A stretch of 28,683 nt of DNA, from assembly GCA_964416425.1 (NCBI GenBank), contig CAYQEC010000028.1, positions 1 to 28,683 on the forward strand, given 5' to 3'. Every line of letters starts with the position of its first letter. The first letter of the stretch is position 1. Origin of the DNA: CAYQEC01 sp964416425. GTDB taxonomy: Bacteria; Actinomycetota; Acidimicrobiia; Spongiisociales; UBA5794. The position numbers were made by a program, and so were the translations under genes. Below the pieces are notes generated by a model that did no database searches, was not told where the DNA came from, and saw only the letters and a list, made by a program, of their open reading frames with translations. Shown piece after piece: positions 7,332 through 13,175 of this stretch.

Positions 7332-7350
7332 TGTCTGAGAGCCTTAGACA
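7332..7350 (+). promoter_or_regulatory. 19-bp imperfect palindrome, probable TetR operator
   Basis: TGTCTGAGAGCCTTAGACA reads almost the same on both strands: outer TGTCT/AGACA and inner AG/CT match. It lies immediately before the ribosome binding site of the DUF2568 gene, where an autoregulating TetR repressor would bind. The downstream TetR gene is decayed, so the operator may be orphaned. Confidence 0.5.
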
Positions 7351-7362
7351 GAGGGAGGTCAC

Positions 7363-7746
7363 ATGAATCAGGCCATCACGGGCGAAGCTCCGATGGCGCT
7401 CTGGAACGGGGCGCTGCGATTCGCCATCGAGATCACGGCACTGGTGGGGCTCGGCGCCGGGGGCTGGGAAGTCGGTGGCGGTCTGCTGCGGTGGGTACTC
7501 GCCGGCGGATTCCCACTGGTGGCGGCGGTTGTCTGGGGCACCTTCCGGGTGCCCGGCGACCCCGGGCCCGCCCCGGTGACGGTGCCGGGCCGGATGCGCC
7601 TCGTCATCGAAGCCGCCGTGCTCGGCGGGGGCGTTGCCGGCTTCGCTGTCGCGTTCCGGTCGGGGGCGTGGATCGTCTTCCTCGTCATCGTCGTCTTTCA
7701 CTACGTCGCCGGCGTCGCCCGCCTCCACTGGCTGCTGGAGCGTTGA
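7363..7746 (+). CDS. DUF2568 (YrdB-like) membrane protein
   Basis: A 127-residue protein with four predicted helices: LRFAIEITALVGLGAGGW; VLAGGFPLVAAVVWGTF; LVIEAAVLGGGVAGFAVAF; WIVFLVIVVFHYVAGVARL. This pattern, with VWGTFRVPGDPGPAPV between helices 2 and 3, is characteristic of the DUF2568 family. The function is unknown; in actinobacteria the family often sits beside a TetR regulator, as here. GGGAGGT is 3 nt before the ATG. The stop TGA (7744-7746) is one base from the codon where the TetR gene should start. Confidence 0.9.
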   Translation: MNQAITGEAPMALWNGALRFAIEITALVGLGAGGWEVGGGLLRWVLAGGFPLVAAVVWGTFRVPGDPGPAPVTVPGRMRLVIEAAVLGGGVAGFAVAFRSGAWIVFLVIVVFHYVAGVARLHWLLER

Positions 7747-7747
7747 G

Positions 7748-8266
7748 ATCGCCCGCAAGGCGGGGCTCACCCGCGACGACGTCATGACGGCGGCGGCCGG
7801 CATCGTCGACCGCGACGGCGTCAAGGCGCTCGGCCTGGCCACCGCCGCCGCCGCCCTCGGGGTGCGCTCACCTTCTCTCTCCACCCACGTCGCCGGCATC
7901 GCCGGCCTGCGCCGGGCGGTGCAACTCCACGCCGCGGCCGCTCTCAACGACACCTTCGAGGGCGCCGTCGCCGGTCGGAGCGGGCGGCTCGCCCTGGAGG
8001 CCATCGCGCATGCTCACCGCCGCTTCGGCCACGAGCACCCCGGTCTGCTCGAAGCCCTGCTGCCGGCTCCGGTGCCCGGCGAGGATGACGAGGTGCACCG
8101 GCCACGGCAATCAGGACGCTTCCCATGCGCGCGATACCTGCTAGCGTTCCGCTCGCCGTACCGGGTGGAGGCCAGCGAAACATCGCTTCCCCGGTATTCA
8201 CACGGCTCAGGTTCTCACCCGGTTGGACCGCCTCTTCGGCCGATTCTCGATCCCACAGGCGAATGA
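7748..8266 (+). pseudogene. TetR-family regulator, start lost and C-terminus replaced
   Basis: From 7748 the frame reads (I)ARKAGLTRDDVMTAAAGIVD, then LGVRSPSLSTHVAGIAGLRRAV. This is the DNA-binding helix-turn-helix of a TetR repressor of the type with the WHG C-terminal domain; homology continues through AVAGRSGRLALEAIAHAHRR and HPGLLEALLPAPVPG. The first codon is ATC where homologues have ATG. No ATG, GTG or TTG serves the frame until ATG 7784, inside the helix-turn-helix domain. After about 8105 the family sequence ends and an unrelated tail runs to a stop at 8264-8266. Both ends are therefore damaged and I call it a pseudogene. A rare ATC start with a short product is the alternative. Confidence 0.65.
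8160..8262 (-). other. Structured element with TPP-box-like sequence, minus strand
   Basis: ACCGGGTG (8160-8167) and CACCCGGT (8216-8223) form a perfect 8-bp stem enclosing AGCGA-aaca-TCGCT (8174-8187). On the minus strand the enclosed bases include GAACCTGA and, 8 nt later, AATACCGGGGAAG. These resemble the 3' half of a thiamine pyrophosphate riboswitch. The usual CTGAGA is only approximated upstream, and no thiamine gene follows on that strand. It may be a decayed riboswitch or chance. Confidence 0.25.
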
Positions 8267-8332
8267 CGCCCCGCGGTCGAGCGAGAGATCGGCACAATCC
8301 AACCAACGTCCCATTCCGGGCCAGGAGTCATC

Positions 8333-9862
8333 ATGTCAAGCACGTTCGCCCAGCTCGGGCTTCGCGACCCGCTCGTTCGCGCCCTCGCCAAGGGCGGCAT
8401 CACCGAGCCGTTCCCCATCCAGTCGGCCACCATCCCCGACGCCCTCACCGGCCGGGACGTCTCCGGCAAGGCCCCGACCGGTTCCGGCAAGACACTTGCC
8501 TTCGGCCTGCCCCTCCTCACCAGGATCGAGCGGGCGGACCGCTACCGACCGCGGGCGCTGATCCTCGCTCCCACCCGCGAGCTCGCCGAACAGATCAAGA
8601 AGGAGCTGACGCCTCTGGCCCGCGCCGTCGGCCGCACCGTCATCGCCGTGTACGGGGGCGTGGGATACGGGCCCCAGAAGAACGCGCTGCGGACCGGAAC
8701 CGACGTCCTGGTGGCGACGCCCGGACGTCTCGAGGACCTCATCGAGCAGGGCTCGGTGAACCTGGACGAGGTCGACTTCGTCGTCGTCGACGAGGCCGAC
8801 CGCATGGCCGACATGGGATTCCTGCCGGCCGTGCGGCGCATCCTCGACGACACCGCCGACCGTCGCCAGACGCTGCTCTTCTCGGCGACCCTCGACGGTG
8901 ACATCGCGGTGCTGAGCCGCGACTACCAGCACGACCCCGTACGGCACGAGGCGGGCACGGTGGACGCCGACACCATCGACGCCCGCCACCACTTCTGGCT
9001 GGTGGATCATGCGGACCGGGTGCGGCACACCGCGGACCTGGTCGACGCCGCCGGCCGCTCCATCGTGTTCACCCGGACCCGCCACGGCGCCGACCGGCTC
9101 GCCCGCCAGCTCGCCAAGGAAGGGATCGGGGCGGTCGCCATGCATGGCGGACGCTCACAGAACCAGCGTGACCGAGCCCTTCAGGCGTTCTCCTCGGGGC
9201 GCGCCCAGGCGCTCATCGCCACCGACGTGGCGGCGCGCGGCATCCACGTTGATGCTGTCGCTTCGGTGATCCACTTCGATCCCCCCGCCGACGCCAAGGA
9301 CTACCTGCACCGCTCGGGACGCACCGCCCGGGCCGGCGCCACCGGAAACGTCGTCAGCCTCGTCACCGGCGACCAGCAGCGCGACGTCCGGCGCATGCAG
9401 CAGGACCTCGGTCTGCGGGCCCCGATCGAGGCGCCCCGGCTCGGCGACCTCGTCGACGGAGGGCACCGCATCGGCGCCACCCCGACCGACCGGCCACGGC
9501 GGGAGCCTGCCGCCACGCGGCCCACCGCACGCGCCCGCAGAGAACCACGCCGCGCCCCCGACCAGCCACGGCGCGCCACCAAGGAACAACCCCGTGCCAA
9601 CGGCGGCGGGGAGAGCGTCTACGTGGCGAACCTGCCGTGGGGAGCCACCGTCGCCGACGTGCAGGCGCTGTTCGCCCGCCACGGCGTGGTCCACCAGGCC
9701 ACCATCGTCACCGACCGGCGCACCGGTCGCTCCAAGGGCTTCGGCTTCGTCGACATGCCGTCGCCGGCCGCCCGGAGCGCCATCGCGGCGCTGCACGGCT
9801 CGACCCTCGACGGCCGGGACCTCACCGTCCGCTTCGCCAACGCCAGCCGTCCCCGCGGCTGA
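8333..9862 (+). CDS. DEAD-box RNA helicase with C-terminal RRM
   Basis: A 509-residue ATP-dependent RNA helicase. Motifs: Q motif (EPFPIQ, 25-30), Walker A APTGSGKT (47-54), PTREL (80-84), TPGR (129-132), DEAD (153-156), SAT (184-186). The C-terminal helicase lobe has IVFTRTRHGADRLA, ATDVAARGIHV and HRSGRTARAG. A linker rich in Arg and Pro (about 385-425) leads to an RNA-recognition motif with RNP2 VYVANLPWG (429 on) and RNP1 SKGFGFVDM. Bacterial DEAD-box proteins usually end in basic tails or a DbpA-type domain; a canonical RRM is unusual. The likely role is unwinding structured RNA in ribosome assembly, decay or cold adaptation. AGGAG is 5 nt before the ATG. The 73-residue protein follows on the same strand. 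Confidence 0.93.
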   Translation: MSSTFAQLGLRDPLVRALAKGGITEPFPIQSATIPDALTGRDVSGKAPTGSGKTLAFGLPLLTRIERADRYRPRALILAPTRELAEQIKKELTPLARAVGRTVIAVYGGVGYGPQKNALRTGTDVLVATPGRLEDLIEQGSVNLDEVDFVVVDEADRMADMGFLPAVRRILDDTADRRQTLLFSATLDGDIAVLSRDYQHDPVRHEAGTVDADTIDARHHFWLVDHADRVRHTADLVDAAGRSIVFTRTRHGADRLARQLAKEGIGAVAMHGGRSQNQRDRALQAFSSGRAQALIATDVAARGIHVDAVASVIHFDPPADAKDYLHRSGRTARAGATGNVVSLVTGDQQRDVRRMQQDLGLRAPIEAPRLGDLVDGGHRIGATPTDRPRREPAATRPTARARREPRRAPDQPRRATKEQPRANGGGESVYVANLPWGATVADVQALFARHGVVHQATIVTDRRTGRSKGFGFVDMPSPAARSAIAALHGSTLDGRDLTVRFANASRPRG

Positions 9863-9927
9863 GCCACCACCCATCCATCATCTTCACCGACACCGGGCCG
9901 ATCGGGCCCGACGGAAACGAGTCACCA

Positions 9928-10149
9928 ATGAACCCTTTACACACCCCGTGCCCACATGCGGCATGGAGCCTCAACCACCTCCGCCGCGGCGCCAGCTACC
10001 AGGCGACCACCCGCAGCGGCTCCACCTCGGGCGAATACCTTGGCATGGAAGTCCCCCACGGCGACCGGGCGATCCTGCTCCGCCACGAGGCCCGCACCGA
10101 GTCGATCCCGCTCTGCGACGTCACCTCGATCCAGCCGGCCGCCGCCTGA
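9928..10149 (+). CDS. 73-residue protein, possible small beta-barrel
   Basis: Begins MNPLHTPCPHAAWSLNHLRR and continues with GASYQATTRSGSTSGEYLGM, AILLRH, TESIPLCDVTSIQP. Alternating short beta-strands separated by turns, with a central Gly-Glu-Tyr-Leu-Gly, suggest an SH3- or Sm-like barrel; this is inference from pattern only. It lies 65 bp after the DEAD-RRM helicase on the same strand and probably shares its transcript, which suggests an RNA-related role. The ribosome binding site is weak (GGAAACGAG). The family is not recognised. Confidence 0.6.
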   Translation: MNPLHTPCPHAAWSLNHLRRGASYQATTRSGSTSGEYLGMEVPHGDRAILLRHEARTESIPLCDVTSIQPAAA

Positions 10150-10210
10150 CCGGACGGACCGCCGCCAACCACCGCTGGCCGGCGGCGCGAATCCTTGGCA
10201 GTATTCCGGC

Positions 10211-11902
10211 ATGACAGCATCCCCGGGATTCGTCAACCGACCGGCACGCTGGTGGAGCAGCGACGAAGGCAAGGCCGCGGCGCGTCGCCTCGGCCTCGGT
10301 GAATCCGCCCGGGTGGCGCTGTCGATGGGGGTCATCTATCAGATCTACCCGCGCAGCTTCCAGGACTCTACCGGCAACGGCGTCGGGGACCTCCCCGGCA
10401 TCACCAGCCGTCTCGACTACCTGAGCGACACGCTCGGGATCGACACCGTCTGGGTCTCGCCCTTCTACCCGTCCCCGATGGCCGACTTCGGGTACGACGT
10501 CTCGGACCACTGCGACGTCGACCCGCTGTTCGGCACCCTCGGGGACTTCGACCGGCTCGTCGCCGCCTGCCACGATCGGGGCCTGCGGCTGATCATCGAC
10601 TGGGTGCCCAACGATACCTCCGACCAGCACCGGTGGTTCCTCGCATCACGGTCCTCCCGGGATGACCCCAAGCGGGACTGGTACGTCTGGGCCGACGCCA
10701 GGGCGGATGGCGGTCTGCCCAACAACTGGCTCTCGGTTTTCGGCGGCCCGGCCTGGGAATGGGACGAGGCCACCGGCCAGTACTACCTGCACTCGTTCCT
10801 CGCCTCCCAGGCCGACCTCAACTGGCGCAACCGCGAGGTCCGCGCCGCGATGTTCGACACCCTCCGCTTCTGGCTCGACCGCGGGGTCGACGGGTTCCGC
10901 ATCGACGTCGCCCACTTCATCATGAAGGACCCCAAGATGCGGGACAATCCGCCGGCGGCGCCGCTCGACGAGCGGATGTTCAAGTCCCTTGGCGAGTACG
11001 ACTCGCAGGAGCACGTCAACGACAAGGGCCACCCGGACGTGCACGGCGTGTTCCGCGACCTTCGCGCCCTACTCGACTCCTACCCAGGCGACCGGTTCGC
11101 CGTCGGTGAGATCCACATCTTCGACTGGGCCGAGTGGGCCGCCTACTACGGCGACGGTGACGAGCTGCACATGCCGTTCAACTTCTCGCTCGTGTGGGCG
11201 CCCTGGCACGCCGCCGGCATCCGCAGTCGGGTCAATGCAGTGGAGGGGGCGGTCCCGCCCGGAGCCTGGCCCAACCACGTGCTCGGGAACCACGATGAGC
11301 CTCGGATCGTGGGTCGGATCGGGTCGGACGCCGCCCGGGTCGCCGCGGTGCTGCTGCTCACCCTGCGGGGCACCCCGACCCTCTACTACGGCGACGAGCT
11401 GGGCATGCCCCAGGTGGAGGTACCGCCGGAGATGGTGCAGGACCCGTGGGGGATCCAGGTGCCGGGTCAAGGCCGGGACGGCTGTCGCACCCCGATGCAG
11501 TGGACGCCTGGGGCGGGCGCCGGATTCACCACCTCGGACGAGCCGTGGCTCCCCTTCACTTCGGAGGCCGATCGCCTCAACGTCGCCTCCGAGCTACCCG
11601 ATCCCGGGTCGATGCTCAACCTGTACCGGCGGTTGCTGGCATTGCGCACTGGCGAGCCCGCCTTGTCCCACGGGGGCTACGACGCGATCCTCGACGTTCC
11701 CGGCGGCGTGCTGGCCTACCTCCGCAGCGGGGACGGCGACCCGTTCGCGGTGGCCCTCAACTTCACCGCCGAGCCGTGCGTCGTCGAGTTGGATCGGGGC
11801 GGGGTGGTCGCCGTCTCCACCGATCCGGCCCGCGACGGAGCCGAGGTCGGGCCGTCGTTGGAACTACGGCCCGACGAGGGCGTGGTGATCAGGCTCGGCT
11901 GA
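10211..11902 (+). CDS. Alpha-glucosidase, GH13
   Basis: A 563-residue cytosolic glycoside hydrolase that releases glucose from alpha-glucosides such as maltose or isomaltose. The (beta/alpha)8 barrel starts about residue 40 (VIYQIYPRSFQDSTGNGVGD). Catalytic residues are visible: nucleophile D232 in GFRIDVAHF, acid/base E300 in VGEIHIF, and D362 in LGNHDEPR. LYYGDELGM and RTPMQWTPGAGAGFT are typical of the oligo-1,6-glucosidase/alpha-glucosidase subfamilies. A small beta-domain ends the protein. There is no signal peptide. The ATG at 10211 gives a polar extension of about 40 residues (WWSSDEGKAAARRLG) before the barrel and has no clear ribosome binding site; ATG 10326 is the alternative. Exact substrate linkage is not determined. 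Confidence 0.93.
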   Translation: MTASPGFVNRPARWWSSDEGKAAARRLGLGESARVALSMGVIYQIYPRSFQDSTGNGVGDLPGITSRLDYLSDTLGIDTVWVSPFYPSPMADFGYDVSDHCDVDPLFGTLGDFDRLVAACHDRGLRLIIDWVPNDTSDQHRWFLASRSSRDDPKRDWYVWADARADGGLPNNWLSVFGGPAWEWDEATGQYYLHSFLASQADLNWRNREVRAAMFDTLRFWLDRGVDGFRIDVAHFIMKDPKMRDNPPAAPLDERMFKSLGEYDSQEHVNDKGHPDVHGVFRDLRALLDSYPGDRFAVGEIHIFDWAEWAAYYGDGDELHMPFNFSLVWAPWHAAGIRSRVNAVEGAVPPGAWPNHVLGNHDEPRIVGRIGSDAARVAAVLLLTLRGTPTLYYGDELGMPQVEVPPEMVQDPWGIQVPGQGRDGCRTPMQWTPGAGAGFTTSDEPWLPFTSEADRLNVASELPDPGSMLNLYRRLLALRTGEPALSHGGYDAILDVPGGVLAYLRSGDGDPFAVALNFTAEPCVVELDRGGVVAVSTDPARDGAEVGPSLELRPDEGVVIRLG

Positions 11903-11917
11903 ACCTTGCCGAAGGCG

Positions 11918-11955
11918 CGAAGGCACGGAACGCGTTCAGCGTTCCGTGTCCTTCG
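11918..11955. terminator. Strong hairpin, probable bidirectional terminator
   Basis: CGAAGG plus CACGGAACGC (11918-11933) pairs with GCGTTCCGTG plus CCTTCG (11939-11955), leaving a GTTCA loop and one bulged base: 16 pairs. It lies between the convergent GH13 gene and the minus-strand RRM/Cys-rich pair. The stop codon of the Cys-rich gene (11936-11938) falls inside the loop. There is no T-run, as is common in actinobacteria. Confidence 0.65.
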
Positions 11956-12109
11956 AGCGGGTCGGAATTGGGTCGGGGAGCCGGTAGTCGTCGCAGGTGC
12001 ACTTGGGAACCGTGCAGATGTTGTCGAACCGGTGCTCTCTCCGAGGATGTCCACACTCCACACATCGCTGGGTGGTGGTGTCGACCAACCGGGCGGTCGC
12101 GGAGCTCAC
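11936..12109 (-). CDS. 57-residue Cys/His-rich (zinc-binding) protein
   Basis: This short gene is easy to miss. GTG 12107-12109 overlaps the TGA stop of the RRM gene (12106-12108) as GTGA, so its translation is probably coupled to it. The protein reads MSSATARLVDTTTQ, then RCVECGHPRREHRFDNICTV and PKCTCDDYRLPDP. Its likely metal ligands are Cys16, Cys19, His21, His26, Cys32, Cys37 and Cys39. The arrangement C-x2-C-G-H-x4-H-x5-C-x4-C-x-C resembles small zinc-binding proteins found in actinobacteria and their phages. Coupling to an RRM protein suggests an RNA- or translation-related role (inference). The opposite-strand frames show no such motif. Confidence 0.7.
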   Translation of the reverse strand: MSSATARLVDTTTQRCVECGHPRREHRFDNICTVPKCTCDDYRLPDPIPTRSKDTER

Positions 12110-12360
12110 CGCGAGCGTTCTTTGGCGATGTTCACCGTGAGCTGACGGCCGTCGTGGTCTTTGCCGTTGAGGGAATCGATGGCCGCCTTGGCCTCCTCGG
12201 ACGACGCCATCTCGACGAAGCCGAAACCGCGGGACCGGCCGGTGTCACGATCGGAGATCACCTGGGCCTTGCGGACCTCGCCGTGGGGGGCGAAGAGGCG
12301 TTCCAGATCGCCCGAGGTGGTGTTGAACGAGAGGTTTCCCACGTAGAGATTATTGGACAT
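12106..12360 (-). CDS. Single-RRM RNA-binding protein
   Basis: An 84-residue protein that is one RNA-recognition motif: RNP2 LYVGNL (residues 5-10), RNP1 RGFGFVEM (44-51), with the usual GRSRGFGF and a final INIAKE-like strand (LTVNIAKERSR). It closely matches the short RNA-binding proteins of cyanobacteria and other bacteria that are often cold-induced and bind single-stranded RNA. The start is ATG 12358-12360, 7 nt after AGGAG; an in-frame ATG at 12462 with its own GGAG would add 34 residues rich in Arg and Pro and is less likely. The leader is long and structured, and the next gene overlaps by GTGA. Confidence 0.92.
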   Translation of the reverse strand: MSNNLYVGNLSFNTTSGDLERLFAPHGEVRKAQVISDRDTGRSRGFGFVEMASSEEAKAAIDSLNGKDHDGRQLTVNIAKERSR

Positions 12361-12525
12361 GAACATGCTCCTTCCGAAGCTTCGAACCGTCGGGGGCTGG
12401 ACGCCCCGCCTGATGTGCCTTCGGAAGCCGGCCAGGGGCGCCGACGTGAACGAGGATGTCATGCGGTGACTCCGCCGGACGGAACGGGAGGCGGAGCAGG
12501 CGTTGTGCGCGGGGGCGCACGGTGT
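12361..12525 (-). promoter_or_regulatory. Structured leader of the RRM gene, stem touching the RBS
   Basis: In transcript order: GTGCGC-cccc-GCGCAC (12520-12505); CTCCGCC/GGCGGAG (12496-12470); then CTTCCGAAG (12427-12419) pairing with CTTCGGAAG (12379-12371). The last stem encloses GGGGC/GCCCC, and its 3' arm overlaps the ribosome binding sequence GGAAGGAG. CGAAGCTTCG (12382-12373) could form a competing hairpin. This suggests temperature- or protein-controlled translation. Confidence 0.5.
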
Positions 12526-12531
12526 GATTCC

Positions 12532-12537
12532 AGTGTA
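12532..12537 (-). promoter_or_regulatory. -10 box TACACT for the RRM gene
   Basis: TACACT on the minus strand predicts a start near 12525 and a leader of about 165 nt. A palindrome TTGGC-tt-GCCAA lies just upstream (12542-12553). No good -35 hexamer is seen. Confidence 0.4.
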
Positions 12538-12607
12538 GTACTTGGCAAGCCAATACCGGGCGCCGGCGGGTCGAGGCCCGGTGTGGTGGTCTTGCTCGGG
12601 TGACTCC

Positions 12608-13012
12608 TCAGCCCTTCGGGACGAAGTCGGCGGCGAAGTCGGACGAGAACGCCGCCCACACCAGCAGCACGTTGACGAGGGTGGCGCCGATGGCGCTGGA
12701 GTGGCCGGCCCCCTTCCACCAGGGCACGATCACGACCATCGACACGACGGCCAGCACGGCGCCCCACTTCCACGACGGATCCTCGGTGAAGATCCCCCAG
12801 GCGAGCACGAGGAAGGCGGGGATGAGCGCCAGGGAGAGCAGGCCGCAGGCCCGGCCGAAGGTGCCGCTCATGGTCTGGGTGTCCGAGAAGATCCAGTGGC
12901 GGTCGTTGCCCCGGATGGGGATGCGGGGGAACCACGACGCCAGGAACCAGAGGATGAACCCCAGGCCGTGTCCCAATACCACCAGCGCGGCCAGGTTCTT
13001 CATGCTGAACAC
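12608..13012 (-). CDS. Four-helix membrane protein, unknown
   Basis: A 134-residue integral membrane protein with four hydrophobic segments: LAALVVLGHGLGFILWFLAS; ACGLLSLALIPAFLVLAWGIF; WGAVLAVVSMVVIVPWW; IGATLVNVLLVWAAF. The loop after helix 1 is polar (RIPIRGNDRHWIFSDTQTMSG). I do not recognise a family. I choose GTG 13010-13012 because AGAGGAG lies 6 nt before it; ATG 13001-13003 starts only three codons later but is too far from that site. It is divergent from the GH94 gene, with about 160 bp between starts. Confidence 0.7.
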   Translation of the reverse strand: MFSMKNLAALVVLGHGLGFILWFLASWFPRIPIRGNDRHWIFSDTQTMSGTFGRACGLLSLALIPAFLVLAWGIFTEDPSWKWGAVLAVVSMVVIVPWWKGAGHSSAIGATLVNVLLVWAAFSSDFAADFVPKG

Positions 13013-13162
13013 GGATTGCTCCTCTCGGATGTGGAAGGACGAATGCTGCCCGGAGATGAACAACTGGGCAATGGTCGGGCGCAAGGACCCGCCGGCGGGT
13101 TGCATCGGCAGGGCTGGCGGCTCGCCACTCTACGAGAAACCGGCCGGTGGTGGACCCGGCGT

Positions 13163-13168
13163 TACGAT
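13163..13168 (+). promoter_or_regulatory. -10 box TACGAT, leaderless start
   Basis: TACGAT lies 7 nt before ATG 13176, and no ribosome binding site precedes that codon, so the GH94 transcript is probably leaderless. Confidence 0.5.
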
Positions 13169-13175
13169 GTCGCCC

